64,000 nt of DNA from G963674685 sp964591275 (GCA_964591275.1 CAZQAE010000013.1:1-64000); one strand, 5' to 3'; positions 34,420 to 44,147 are shown, counted from the stretch's first letter. Notes: generated by a model from the sequence alone, not told the origin. Program-made: numbers and translations.

Positions 34420-35672
34420 TTATTCCTTCCATTGATTTGATGAATGGCAATGCGGTGCAACTGGTGGGAGGCCGGGAAAAATCCCTGGATGCGGGCGACC
34501 CCATGCCCATCGCCGAGCAGTTCCGACTGGCCGGAGAAATCGCGGTGGTGGACCTGGACGCAGCGCTCAGCCAGGGATCGAACACGGAAGTTATCAAGAA
34601 GCTCGTCCGCATCGCGCCTTGCCGCGTCGGCGGCGGGATACGCGACGCAGGCGCCGCCCTCGACTGGCTTGACGCCGGAGCAACGAAAGTCGTTTTGGGC
34701 ACAGCTGCCAGGCCCGAAGTGCTGAAAAAACTTCCCAAGGATCGCGTGGTCGCCGCTCTGGACGCGGTTGACGGCGAAGTCGTCGTGGAAGGGTGGCGAA
34801 CGAAAACCGGAGAAAGCGTCCTGGACAGAATGAAGGAGCTTCGCAATCTGGCGGGCGGTTTTCTGGTGACTTTCATCGAACGCGAGGGGCGCATGAAAGG
34901 CACGGCGATACAGCGCATCGCGGAGTTGAAAGAAGCATGCGGCGATGCGCAGCTTACGGTCGCGGGGGGGTTCACGACGCCCGAGGAAATCGCGCAAGCG
35001 GATCGCCTGGGCGCCGACGCGCAGGTGGGCATGGCCCTCTATCGCGGACGAATGAATTTGGCTGACGGCATTGCCGCCCCGCTGAAATCAGACCGTCCCG
35101 ACGGACTGTGGCCGACGGTCGTCGTTGACGAACTGGGCATAGCACTCGGCCTGGCCTGGTCCAATTTGAAAAGTTTGCGTGAGGCCGTAAAACTGCGCCG
35201 TGGCGTTTACCACTCACGCCAGCGCGGCCTTTGGATCAAAGGCGAAAGCTCCGGCGCAACGCAGGAACTGCTTCGCATCGATGCGGACTGCGATCGGGAT
35301 GCCCTAAAATTTACGGTTTCGCAGCGAGGATCGGGATTCTGTCATTTGGGAACCCGCAGTTGTTGGGGAGCTGATGAAGGGATTTCGCATCTTGCGCGCC
35401 GTCTGGCGGATCGTTTGAAAGATGCGCCTGAAGCTTCGTACACCGCACGACTTTCCCGCGATCCGGATTTGTTACGCAACAAATTGCTGGAGGAGGCGGG
35501 TGAACTGGCCGAAGCCGAAACGAAAGATGAAGTGATTTGGGAGGCCGCGGACCTGATTTATTTCACGCTGGCGAAGATGGCTTCAAAAAATGTATCGCTG
35601 AAAGACATCGCCGACGAACTGGACTTTCGTTCACGCCGCGTTTCTCGCAGACCGGGAAACGCCAAGACATGA
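34416..35672 (+). CDS. hisA: trifunctional HisA-HisI-HisE fusion protein
   Basis: The product has 418 residues. Residues 1-~225 are ProFAR isomerase (HisA): IIPSIDLMNGNAVQL with Asp, GGGIRDAGAAL and ALDAVDGEVVVEGW with the second Asp. Residues ~230-320 are phosphoribosyl-AMP cyclohydrolase (HisI): VYHSRQRGLWIKGESSG, metal ligands DADCDRDAL, and zinc Cys in FCHLGTRSCW. Residues ~325-410 are phosphoribosyl-ATP pyrophosphohydrolase (HisE): LLEEAGELAEAETKDEVIWE and ADLIYFTLAKM. All three sets of active residues are present, so one chain can carry steps 2, 3 and 4. HisI-HisE fusions are common; joining them behind HisA is unusual to my knowledge. The start overlaps hisF by 4 bp. Confidence 0.93.
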   Translation: MIIPSIDLMNGNAVQLVGGREKSLDAGDPMPIAEQFRLAGEIAVVDLDAALSQGSNTEVIKKLVRIAPCRVGGGIRDAGAALDWLDAGATKVVLGTAARPEVLKKLPKDRVVAALDAVDGEVVVEGWRTKTGESVLDRMKELRNLAGGFLVTFIEREGRMKGTAIQRIAELKEACGDAQLTVAGGFTTPEEIAQADRLGADAQVGMALYRGRMNLADGIAAPLKSDRPDGLWPTVVVDELGIALGLAWSNLKSLREAVKLRRGVYHSRQRGLWIKGESSGATQELLRIDADCDRDALKFTVSQRGSGFCHLGTRSCWGADEGISHLARRLADRLKDAPEASYTARLSRDPDLLRNKLLEEAGELAEAETKDEVIWEAADLIYFTLAKMASKNVSLKDIADELDFRSRRVSRRPGNAKT

Positions 35673-35688
35673 GCCTTTTGGAGTCAAC

Positions 35689-36957
35689 ATGAGCGAATCC
35701 ATACTCAGGCGCATCAAACCCGATCAGATTAAAGCGCGGCGCACAACGGGCGCGGACATGGAAGCAACGGCTAAAGCTCTTGAGATCGTTGCCGATGTCC
35801 AGAAACGCGGTCGGAAGGCCCTGCTCGATTACGGATTGCGTTTCGGCGATATCCAAAAGGATGAGAAATGGATTTTCGACCAAAGCGATTTTGATGAGGC
35901 CCTGGCGTCGCTGCCGGTCGATAAGCGAGATCTGCTGCGGGCAATGGCGAAGCGAATCGAAGGCTTTGCCGTCTCCCAGCGCCAATGCCTGACGGACCTG
36001 TCAACGGACATCGAAGGAGGAAAGGCCGGACATTTGGTCACGCCGGTTAAGCGGGCCGCCTGTTATGCGCCCGGCGGCCGATACCCCCTGCCCTCTTCCG
36101 TACTCATGACCGTGATCCCCGCGAAGGTGGCTGGAGTCGAAACAATCTGGGTCGCCTCGCCGCGTCCCGAGGTGGAAGTCCTGGCCGCATGCGCGGTCTC
36201 CGGCGCGGATCATCTGCTCGGCATTGGCGGGGCGCAGGCTATTGCGGCTTTTGCATTCGGCGCAGGTGAAATCCCTGCCTGCGATGTCATCGTCGGACCT
36301 GGAAATCGTTTTGTCACCGCAGCGAAAAGGCTTGTGAGCGGTCAGGTTCGTATCGATATGCCCGCGGGACCTTCCGAACTTGTGGTATTGGCCGATGACA
36401 CGGCCGATCCCGCCTGGGCGGCCGCGGACATGCTGGCTCAGGCGGAGCATGACCCCGACGCATTGGTTATTCTTGTCGCCCTGGATGAATCGACAGCGGC
36501 CCGCGCGTGCGATCAACTGGCCTTGCAGCTTGATGACCTTCCGACAAGCGCTGTCGCACGTGAAGCTTTGAAAAATGCTTTTTCGGTCATTGCGCCGGAT
36601 ATCGAAAAAGGAATCGAAATATGTAATCGATTGGCGCCGGAGCACCTGTCCGTCATGGTGCGCGACGCGAAGGGCGTCGCAAAGCGTCTGCGTAATTATG
36701 GTGCGTTATTCATCGGTTCGCAGACGGCGCAAGCGCTTGGGGACTACGGCGCGGGGCCGAACCATGTTCTGCCGACCGGTGGAAGCGCCCGATCCTTCGG
36801 CGGATTGTCCGTGTTCAATTTTCTCAAAGTCAACACCTGGATTCGGATCGATGAACGCGAAAACGCGGCCGAATTATTTCATGAGGCCACGCAGATGGCT
36901 GAGATCGAAGGGCTTTCGGGGCATGCCAATTCCCTGAAACTGCGATTGAAGCGATAA
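35689..36957 (+). CDS. hisD: histidinol dehydrogenase
   Basis: The product has 422 residues. This zinc- and NAD-dependent enzyme oxidises histidinol to histidine in two steps, the end of the pathway. Landmarks are YAPGGRYPLPSSVLMTVIPA, GGAQAIAAFAFG, VGPGNRFVTAAKR, LAQAEHDPDA with zinc-ligand region, APEHLSVM, NHVLPTGGSARSFGGLSV and the C-terminal GLSGHANSLKLR with the late zinc-binding His. The start follows TTGGAG. It is the last gene of the operon, 16 bp behind the hisA fusion. Confidence 0.97.
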   Translation: MSESILRRIKPDQIKARRTTGADMEATAKALEIVADVQKRGRKALLDYGLRFGDIQKDEKWIFDQSDFDEALASLPVDKRDLLRAMAKRIEGFAVSQRQCLTDLSTDIEGGKAGHLVTPVKRAACYAPGGRYPLPSSVLMTVIPAKVAGVETIWVASPRPEVEVLAACAVSGADHLLGIGGAQAIAAFAFGAGEIPACDVIVGPGNRFVTAAKRLVSGQVRIDMPAGPSELVVLADDTADPAWAAADMLAQAEHDPDALVILVALDESTAARACDQLALQLDDLPTSAVAREALKNAFSVIAPDIEKGIEICNRLAPEHLSVMVRDAKGVAKRLRNYGALFIGSQTAQALGDYGAGPNHVLPTGGSARSFGGLSVFNFLKVNTWIRIDERENAAELFHEATQMAEIEGLSGHANSLKLRLKR

Positions 36958-36991
36958 GCAAATTTCAGATTGCAAACACTGCGTCTTTTGA

Positions 36992-37054
36992 CCTCCAACT
37001 TCTAACTTCCAACTTCCAACTTCTGACTTCTGACTTCTGACTTCCGGCCTCCAA
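36992..37054 (+). repeat. heptanucleotide tandem repeat, 9 units
   Basis: Nine 7-bp units of the form CTTCYRA (CTTCTGA, CTTCCAA and similar) follow hisD directly. The second array of the same family lies at 38694-38749, beyond the next gene. Confidence 0.85.
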
Positions 37055-37062
37055 ACCCCATG

Positions 37063-37091
37063 TTGACATTTTCGCTTATGGGTAGGACTAT
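37063..37091 (+). promoter_or_regulatory. possible promoter of the Cys-rich lipoprotein gene
   Basis: TTGACA at 37063-37068 is followed after 17 nt by GACTAT (37086-37091), a weak -10. The start codon is 38 nt further on. Confidence 0.35.
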
Positions 37092-37129
37092 TTAACGCAC
37101 TTGATGGTCAAGAATTTTTGTGGATTACA

Positions 37130-38626
37130 ATGAATCGATCCCGATCTAAAGTTATTTTTACGCCGGTTCTCATTGCTGTCGCCGCGCTGTGCCTGTTTTG
37201 GGCCTGCGCCGACGGTGATGATGATGATGATTTCCCGTGGGAAGAAACTCAGCAGACGCATCCGGCCCTGATGGGACCCGGCATCCCTGGCAAAACAATA
37301 TTAAACGATCCCAAACAACGAAGGGTTGAGGAATACCAACGCGAGTTGCTTGCCGAATGGCACGCAGGCGACCCTGAAGACACCAATCATGACGGAAAAA
37401 TTTCGTTTGAGAATCTTCCCAAAAAGCACGTCGGCAAGGATCGATTCTTTCCCGATGCAATCCTGGACAGTGCACTTTCCGGCAACGTGTTGATCGAAAC
37501 CACTTATTCCAATTACGTGTCTTTCTCGCCAACGGAATGGTTCGGCCTTCTCATCGCCCACTTTCAAGGTCTTGGTTTCAATGTCAGCACCACCGATTCC
37601 TTCAGCAACCTGCTGACTTACGACTTAGTTATCTTGAAGACGCCGAGGTACATGAACGCTTCGGATGTCAATCTTGTCAGAACTTTCTTAGACAGTGGAG
37701 GCATCGTTTGGATATTCGGCGAATACTATCCCGATGCAAATTTGGGGACCAATGACCTTCTCTCCGGTCTGAATGCGGGTATTCATTTAAATGCCACAAA
37801 CGGCCCCGCCTGCGAACCCATAAATTATTATTCCATTCCCACATGGCCCGTTTTTCAGGACTTCACCACCCACTGCCTGAATGACAGTCTGACCCAGGCG
37901 CTCCACCTAGCTGTCAGCTTTGCTGAGATCGTCAACCCCGCCCAGGTTTTGTATTACTCCACGGAATCGTCTTATTTGAGGGACAATCCTTCCATTACCG
38001 GTCCATTTCCCATTGCCGTATTGCCCGATCCGACTGTTCACCCCAATTGGAAATTGGTGGTAGTTGGCGACACCAACGTTTTCGCCAGCTACTCTGGGAA
38101 TGACTACCTTCACATGTACGACAACGCCCAAATGGCAACGAACTGGGCTCTATGGTGTCAGCAGTGCCAGATAGACGCCGACTGCGACGACGGCTTGTTT
38201 TGCAACGGCGACGAGTTCTGCAACGAAGATACCGATACATGCAATCATTCCGAAGATCCCTGCGGCGATGATGGCGCTTTTTGTAATGGCGATGAGTCAT
38301 GCAATGAAACGACAGACGAATGCGATAGCAGCGGCGATCCTTGTGAGCCCTGGGAACTTTGTGATGAAGAAAATGATACGTGCTTAACGACAACAACGAC
38401 TTCAACAACAACCATCGAGCCGCCGACCACCACAACGCAAGAGCCAGCGACAACAACAATCACCTCGACGACTTCCACATCGACCAGTACGACGACTTTC
38501 CCAACAGATGACGATAATGCCGATGACGACAGCATTGAATCCGATATACCTGTCGGCGATAAGGACGATGGCGATGCCTGGCCTGAGGGAAAGGTGACCG
38601 GCGGCTGTTACGGTTGCGGAGGATAG
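37130..38626 (+). CDS. lipoprotein with amidotransferase-like domain, Cys-rich repeats and Thr/Asp tail
   Basis: The product has 498 residues. A signal peptide with lipobox LCLFWAC is followed by an Asp run. Residues ~110-330 resemble a class I glutamine-amidotransferase-like (DUF4350-type) fold: LIAHFQGLGFNVSTTDS, YDLVILKTPRY, LDSGGIVWIFGEYY and LVVVGDTNVF. The usual catalytic Cys is not seen. Residues ~345-425 are two Cys-rich repeats (DCDDGLFCNGDEFCNE), a motif common in myxobacterial surface proteins. A Thr-rich linker, an Asp-rich stretch and the end GGCYGCGG follow. The lipid anchor places it outside the inner membrane. It is flanked on both sides by heptanucleotide repeats. Function unknown. 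Confidence 0.78.
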   Translation: MNRSRSKVIFTPVLIAVAALCLFWACADGDDDDDFPWEETQQTHPALMGPGIPGKTILNDPKQRRVEEYQRELLAEWHAGDPEDTNHDGKISFENLPKKHVGKDRFFPDAILDSALSGNVLIETTYSNYVSFSPTEWFGLLIAHFQGLGFNVSTTDSFSNLLTYDLVILKTPRYMNASDVNLVRTFLDSGGIVWIFGEYYPDANLGTNDLLSGLNAGIHLNATNGPACEPINYYSIPTWPVFQDFTTHCLNDSLTQALHLAVSFAEIVNPAQVLYYSTESSYLRDNPSITGPFPIAVLPDPTVHPNWKLVVVGDTNVFASYSGNDYLHMYDNAQMATNWALWCQQCQIDADCDDGLFCNGDEFCNEDTDTCNHSEDPCGDDGAFCNGDESCNETTDECDSSGDPCEPWELCDEENDTCLTTTTTSTTTIEPPTTTTQEPATTTITSTTSTSTSTTTFPTDDDNADDDSIESDIPVGDKDDGDAWPEGKVTGGCYGCGG

Positions 38627-38693
38627 GTGACTGTGGGGCGAACTGAAAATGGCATGACAGGCACGTCCGAGGCCTAGCGATGCCAGTCACCAT

Positions 38694-38749
38694 TTTCCAA
38701 CTTCTGACTTCCTGTTTCTGACTTCTGACTTCTAGCTTCTGTCTTCTAG
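38694..38749. repeat. heptanucleotide tandem repeat overlapping the 3' end of the GH1 gene
   Basis: Eight units of the CTTCTGA family (some CTTCTAG or CTTCTGT). The part from 38732 on forms the last codons and the TAG stop of the minus-strand beta-glucosidase, so the repeat supplies its C-terminus (LEDRS). Confidence 0.8.
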
Positions 38750-40075
38750 CAAAAACCCATTATGCTTGATGACATCCTGATACCATCTTCCGCTGGCCTT
38801 GATGGTGCGCTTTTGCGTGGCGTAGTCGACGTGCACGATGCCGAAGCGTTTTGAAAACCCCTGAGCCCACTCGAAATTGTCCATGAACGACCATGCAAAA
38901 TATCCGCGAACATCCATGCCATCGGAGATTGCTTTGTGGACCTGCGCGAGGCACCCGGCGAAAACTTCAATGCGGTTATCATCGCGCACGATGCCGTCCG
39001 GCCCGACTTCGTCGTCGAAGGACGCGCCGTTTTCCGTGATATAAACCGGGCCGAGTTTGTATTTGTTACAGACGATGTCCAGCGTTTCGTACATCCCTTC
39101 GGGGTAAAACTCCCACCCCATATTTGTATATTTTCGCCCCGGCTGCGGGCCAAGTTCGCCGTCGGAATTGCTCAGGATGATCCGCGTATAATAATTGAGA
39201 CCGAAAAAATCCAGCTTGGTGGAAATGATTTGCATGTCCCCCTGCTCGATGACCGGCCTGTTTTCGCCAAGCGCCTCCCAACCTTTTTCGGGATAGCGGC
39301 CAAGCGCAATCGGCTCCAGCAACCAGCCCCAGCGAAGATCCCAGCGCATTTGCGCCGCCTTGCGATCCTCATCCAAATCGGTGGCGGGATGCACGGGCCA
39401 CAGGTCTTGCGTGATGCCGATGTTGGGTGTTTTCGGGCAATTGGCGCGCAGCGCGGAAACCGCCAGCCCATGAGAAAGCAGGACGTGGTGCGCCACCTGA
39501 TAGGCGCTTTTTTGATCGAGAATGTCGCCCGGCGGCCAGCCCTCTTCCAGGTAGGCTTCCATGGCCACGCCCGGTTCGTTGTGCGTGATCCAGTCCGTGA
39601 CGCGATCTCCGAGACGCGCGGCGACGACGGCGACGAAGTCCGCAAAACAGTGGGCCGTTTCGCGCCCGACCCATCCGCCATATTCGTCCATGAGCGCCTG
39701 CGGCATGTCCCAGTGATAGCAAGTGATAAATGGCCGGATGTCAGCTTCCAGCAGCGCATCGACAAGGCGATCGTAGAAATCGAGACCCTTTTCGTTGATC
39801 GGCAATTTCCCCGAAGGAAGAATGCGCGGCCACGCGACGGAGAAACGATACGCCCCCATGCCAAGCTTTTTCATCAGCGCCACGTCTTCGCGATAGCGGT
39901 GGTAATGATCGCAGGCCACGCGCGCCGTGTCGCCGTTTAATATTTTGCCCGGTTTCTGTTCGTAAACATCCCAGATCGACGGGCTCTTGCCGTCTTCATC
40001 CCAGGCGCCCTCAATCTGATGAGCCGCCGTAGCGCTGCCCCACAGAAAATCTTTTGGAAAATTCATTTCACTCAC
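38732..40075 (-). CDS. beta-glucosidase, glycoside hydrolase family 1
   Basis: The product has 447 residues, the normal GH1 size. It begins FPKDFLWGSATAAHQIEGAW. The acid/base Glu is in WITHNEPG at ~166 and the nucleophile Glu in VYITENGASF at ~347. YRFSVAWPRILPSG and YFAWSFMDNFEWAQGFSKRFG are further family marks. It hydrolyses beta-linked glucose or galactose from the non-reducing end of oligosaccharides. There is no signal peptide, so it is cytoplasmic. Its start directly abuts the stop of the upstream GH57-like gene, implying one operon. The C-terminus is formed by a heptanucleotide repeat. Confidence 0.95.
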   Translation of the reverse strand: MSEMNFPKDFLWGSATAAHQIEGAWDEDGKSPSIWDVYEQKPGKILNGDTARVACDHYHRYREDVALMKKLGMGAYRFSVAWPRILPSGKLPINEKGLDFYDRLVDALLEADIRPFITCYHWDMPQALMDEYGGWVGRETAHCFADFVAVVAARLGDRVTDWITHNEPGVAMEAYLEEGWPPGDILDQKSAYQVAHHVLLSHGLAVSALRANCPKTPNIGITQDLWPVHPATDLDEDRKAAQMRWDLRWGWLLEPIALGRYPEKGWEALGENRPVIEQGDMQIISTKLDFFGLNYYTRIILSNSDGELGPQPGRKYTNMGWEFYPEGMYETLDIVCNKYKLGPVYITENGASFDDEVGPDGIVRDDNRIEVFAGCLAQVHKAISDGMDVRGYFAWSFMDNFEWAQGFSKRFGIVHVDYATQKRTIKASGRWYQDVIKHNGFLLEDRS

Positions 40076-41914
40076 TTAGCGATAGAGTGTCGGATAGACG
40101 TTCAGGCCATTGGCGAAAGCGACCGCCTCTTCAACCTCTGCGTGGACAAGATAGAATCTCCACGTGAAGACCGAGTCGGGATTCGTCGTTTCGTCGTAGA
40201 AGACCACGTTGTCTTTGTCGTTGTAAATAATGGCCGCAATGTGCGTGTAGGCCTGATCCTTCACCGCGAACCAGCCGTCGGCCAGGCTGATCATGCCGTT
40301 GGCCAGGGGCATGGGCCAGTCTGTATCCTCGAAAGCGAAGTCAGCCTTCGTGTACGTGACCGGCTGATCGTCAGCCAGCGCCGGTGTGAATGTCACTTCG
40401 CCGCTGCCGGGAAAGCTGACGAACATAAAGCGCGGCTGCCCCGCAGCAACGCCTATGTCCAGACGGTAAATTTCCGGATCATCGGAGTGCGCATACCATT
40501 TCTCCTCATACTCCCGTCCGCCAGTGGCGATGACTCGGTCAATGGGCGCCTGCGTTTCCAGGGTCGATTCGGCGGGCGCTTCGATTTGTTCAACAGTTCC
40601 GCTTAGGGTATCGATTCTGGCCGTCCCCGTAATGCCCAGGGCCTCTTTGCCACGGCGAATGATTTCACGCGAACGCCAACCGACTTCTGCGGCGCGGGAA
40701 ACGCCGTAGCCGATTTCACCCTTGTAGGGATTGATCCCGGTGGCGTCGGTCACCATGCCCAGGGCTATCAGCCGCCACGCCTCGCGAAGCTCGTCGTCAT
40801 TGTCAAGCTGGGCAACCTCGGCGATGGTCTGCGCCGCCATGAGTTCTCGGTAGGCGATGGCCACGCTGGTTCGAACGTGGTTGTCCCGCTCATCTTTTCG
40901 CCATAGGCCGCCGCGCCCGAGCCACATCAAAACTCCCTTCGTGGAGCCGGGTTGCCAGGTGCCGTCAAATAGCGGCGGAAGCTCGGCGGGTTGGATGTCG
41001 AGGTCCTTTACCGCTTCAACGTATTCCTCGACGGTGGCGATGTCCCAGCCGCCATCCTCTAACGTTTGCAGTTTGTCCTCGTATTCCTGCAAGCAGCCTT
41101 CGTTGCGTTTGAACAGGGGCGGAAAGTAAGGATCAAGATCGCAGGTCGCCAGCAGTTCCCCGTCGTTGAGGAAGGTCCACGTGAGCTTGACGATATTTTC
41201 GCCGTCGTTGTAATCCACACCCTTCGCTCCAGCGACGAGGTCCAGGTCGCCGAATGCGTAGTAAGGCGCCGCATCCCAGTCGCCGTGCTGATAAATCCAC
41301 AGGTTCTTGGGCCACACCATCGTCTGGTAGTTATAATCGGCCATGGCAGAAGCCATCCCCATGCCCGCCTGGCCTTCCTGGCAGAACACCGTCGTGGACA
41401 GGGGCACACCATGCTCTTCAAAGACGCGTTGCGCTTCTTGCACGCTATGCTCCCAGGCCGGACGACCGTAGCCGATAAAGAGCTGGTCCGAGTAATGGAA
41501 ACTGACGACGGAAGCCTGCCCGCGATCCGCCAGTGTTTTCAGTTTGTCGAGCACGCCGGGATGCCGCTCGGCCATCACCTCAATCATGTAGGCCTGCATT
41601 TCCAGATCGACGCCCCAGCCGGGATGCTCCAGGTACAGGTCCAGCACCGGCTCGAAACTCTCGACGATGATCATATCCTCAACTTCTTTCTCGTTGAGTT
41701 CCCATTCGGTGAACAGGTGCTCGAAACCGAAGGGCAAAAATCCCTCCATCCCACCAGCCACGTATTGCACGTTGAAGTGAAACATGGCCGTGGCGAACTT
41801 ATGTTCGGCCTGCGCATACGCGTTTGTGCCTGTCAATCCAGCCAATGCGACGCAGAGCGCGCAGCCGATGACGAAGTGAAAAGCCGGATTTCGTAAGCGT
41901 GTCGGATGGGTCAT
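40076..41914 (-). CDS. secreted GH57/GH38-like (beta/alpha)7-barrel protein
   Basis: The product has 612 residues from the ATG at 41914. A signal peptide ends near TGTNAYAQA, so the protein is exported. The mature N-terminus (ATAMFHFNVQYVAGG) and later FHYSDQLFIGYGRPAWEHSV and STTVFCQEGQAGMGMA resemble polysaccharide-deacetylase-like or GH57/GH38 barrels. There a nucleophile Glu sits in a strand-end motif; FCQEGQ may be it. The C-terminal half contains a helical bundle and a beta domain. It is cotranscribed with the GH1 enzyme, and together they may trim alpha- and beta-glucans. The family assignment is by motif appearance only. Confidence 0.68.
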   Translation of the reverse strand: MTHPTRLRNPAFHFVIGCALCVALAGLTGTNAYAQAEHKFATAMFHFNVQYVAGGMEGFLPFGFEHLFTEWELNEKEVEDMIIVESFEPVLDLYLEHPGWGVDLEMQAYMIEVMAERHPGVLDKLKTLADRGQASVVSFHYSDQLFIGYGRPAWEHSVQEAQRVFEEHGVPLSTTVFCQEGQAGMGMASAMADYNYQTMVWPKNLWIYQHGDWDAAPYYAFGDLDLVAGAKGVDYNDGENIVKLTWTFLNDGELLATCDLDPYFPPLFKRNEGCLQEYEDKLQTLEDGGWDIATVEEYVEAVKDLDIQPAELPPLFDGTWQPGSTKGVLMWLGRGGLWRKDERDNHVRTSVAIAYRELMAAQTIAEVAQLDNDDELREAWRLIALGMVTDATGINPYKGEIGYGVSRAAEVGWRSREIIRRGKEALGITGTARIDTLSGTVEQIEAPAESTLETQAPIDRVIATGGREYEEKWYAHSDDPEIYRLDIGVAAGQPRFMFVSFPGSGEVTFTPALADDQPVTYTKADFAFEDTDWPMPLANGMISLADGWFAVKDQAYTHIAAIIYNDKDNVVFYDETTNPDSVFTWRFYLVHAEVEEAVAFANGLNVYPTLYR

Positions 41915-42068
41915 TAATTTTTCCTTAAAGAAAAGAAGCTCAATCCGTTTATACATATACTAAAAGAGGATTTCGACTCAAGGTGAGCTTGCCGTGACAA
42001 AAGGTTTTTCAAGCCGGTAAACGCCACCGTTGACAAAAGCGACTGAACCAAGAGTAGAATCGGCAAGT

Positions 42069-43916
42069 ATGTCTTTTCAAAAATTACTCAAAAATTTATT
42101 TTTCACCCTGACAACCTTGATACTCGTTTTTGCCCTGATGGAAACGCTGGCGCGCCTGACTGAGCGTTTCGAGCCGCCGCAACCCGTTGAGACCAGAAGC
42201 CCGGTCACGTTTCAAACACTGCCGGACTCGTCGGCTCTTGAAACGATAAGCATCGACGGCAAGGATTTTCTTTCCCTGTCGTGGGGCGGACATCCATCGG
42301 CCCTGATGCCGCCGAAAAAGGGCGATGAACTACGCATTATTCTTCTAGGCGGTAGCGCGGCGGATGGTATGGGCATCGCACCGCCGGCGACATTCGCATC
42401 CATTCTCGAACGGTTGCTCAACAGCATTTCCGTAAGGCGCGTGAGAGTCATCAACATGGCCCGAACGGGATTTGCCAGCTCACAACTTGCCTGGATGCTG
42501 CAACAAGCCGCACCGCTTATTGAACCTGATCTCGTGCTAACGGTTATGGGCAACAATGAATACCTCGACATGCAGCTTAGCCAAAGCGTCGCAATGAAGC
42601 CGCTTCAGTTGACCCTGGCCCGACGTCTGGAAAGGCGCTTTGCGTTGGCGCGTTTTTTCAGACCGGGGCAAAAAGTTGTCGAAAATGTCGCCACTGAAAA
42701 TCATCTGGATGCCATGCAGGATATGAGCGAAAAGCGCAGGGAAACGATCAACGATTATGTTGAAAATCGCCTGAAGCGCTCTGTTCGCAGTATGGCCGTT
42801 GCCGCGAAAAGCGTTGGAAGCCGCATGATCGTCAGCACCGTTCCGGCAAATATTCGATACGCCAACTTGCGGGAATGGTTCTTCGCGGGCGACGGGCCTG
42901 AGCAACCGCAGGACTTCGTAACAGCCCGCTGGGCCATGCGCTACGGCGCTCCGATGAAAGCCGCTGCCATCATGGGAAAACGGCTCGCGCAAAACGCGAG
43001 CGATCATCCCGCCCGATTCGTTTTGGCCATGGCGCTTCAAAAGGCAGGCGAAACGAAAACGGCTTTGGAAGTATATCAAAGACTCGTCAAGGATCTAAAA
43101 CCCTCCAGCATCGCGGGTGGAAGTTTTAGTGAGTGGTATATGCTGATGAGTTCCATGTCTGAGTTGCAGGAAAAAACGGCTGCAAAGCAGACGGCGAAGC
43201 TTTGGTTTCAAAGGGTGGAAGAAAAAATCGACGATGCTTATGGGCGGTGGCAACGAGCGACAATGTACATGGCGCTCGGCGATATCGACAAGGCCCGTCA
43301 GTTGTTTCGCGAGGCGCTCGCCATGGATGGACATGTCATACGAACCGGCGAAAGGATCAATCACGTTCTGAAGGTGGCGGCTTCGGCTGGCGGAGTCAGG
43401 GCTTTCGATTTAAACACGGAATTTACCCGGCATGAGCCAGACGGCATTTTGGGATACGACTACTTTTTTGATTACTGTCATTACAACGCACGGGGACATA
43501 TTCTTGCGGCGCATCTGTTGGCCAAGCCGATTGCCAAAGCCTTGGGCATTGAAGGCGAGCTTGCGTCGGCAAAGACGGGCCTGGAAATGGAAAGGAAATT
43601 GCGTAAAGGCCGCGAAACGGATTTGCCGGATCTGCGCTGGTGGTCGGGCGCGGATTTTGACGTTTCCCTACTGGTCGATGAAGCTATCGACAACAACCGG
43701 AATCCGAGAGCGGAGTTAGCCCGTCATGTCGCAAAATTCGGAGATTCGGCGGCGGCTTCAACATTTCTGGGCAATTGGATGATAGCTGAGCGAAATGACG
43801 CGTTCGAGATAAGCGGCAAAGCCTCAGAAAATCAATACCGCAAGGCTCTTGAAATGTCGCCCGATTTCGAACCGGCAAAAAATAACCTGAAGAAATTCAT
43901 GACCTTTCTGCGCTAA
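42069..43916 (+). CDS. membrane-anchored SGNH hydrolase with inserted TPR-like region
   Basis: The product has 615 residues. An N-terminal membrane helix (LFFTLTTLILVFALMETLARL) anchors it. The SGNH core is split: block I LLGGSAADG with Ser96, a Gly/Asn block near VMGNNEYLD at ~160, and the final D-x-x-H in DYCHYNARGHILAAHLL at ~468. Between blocks lie helical repeats of TPR type (VLAMALQKAGETKTALEVYQ, YMALGDIDKARQLFREALAM), and a tail of similar helices follows. Such proteins act as esterases or acyl-transferases on envelope sugars. A TTGACA (42030-42035) and TAGAAT (42055-42060) pair lies upstream, but with a 19-nt spacer. It is divergent from the GH57-like gene. Confidence 0.8.
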   Translation: MSFQKLLKNLFFTLTTLILVFALMETLARLTERFEPPQPVETRSPVTFQTLPDSSALETISIDGKDFLSLSWGGHPSALMPPKKGDELRIILLGGSAADGMGIAPPATFASILERLLNSISVRRVRVINMARTGFASSQLAWMLQQAAPLIEPDLVLTVMGNNEYLDMQLSQSVAMKPLQLTLARRLERRFALARFFRPGQKVVENVATENHLDAMQDMSEKRRETINDYVENRLKRSVRSMAVAAKSVGSRMIVSTVPANIRYANLREWFFAGDGPEQPQDFVTARWAMRYGAPMKAAAIMGKRLAQNASDHPARFVLAMALQKAGETKTALEVYQRLVKDLKPSSIAGGSFSEWYMLMSSMSELQEKTAAKQTAKLWFQRVEEKIDDAYGRWQRATMYMALGDIDKARQLFREALAMDGHVIRTGERINHVLKVAASAGGVRAFDLNTEFTRHEPDGILGYDYFFDYCHYNARGHILAAHLLAKPIAKALGIEGELASAKTGLEMERKLRKGRETDLPDLRWWSGADFDVSLLVDEAIDNNRNPRAELARHVAKFGDSAAASTFLGNWMIAERNDAFEISGKASENQYRKALEMSPDFEPAKNNLKKFMTFLR

Positions 43917-44147
43917 ACAAAAAAAATAATCACGCGCATAAAATGAATCGGGACGAATCAGCCTGGCCGATCCGTCCCAAAAACACTTCGGGCTCGCCTG
44001 TTAATACAATTAATACAAACCATAGCGCGGGGCCGCGCCGCCATCAAGGCTCCCGTTGCATAAATTTTCGCTATTAACACCCCGTTTGCAACGTAGTGAA
44101 GCTGTGCTAATACAGTCTCTCGGTATTTTTCACGCATGAGGTTTGAT

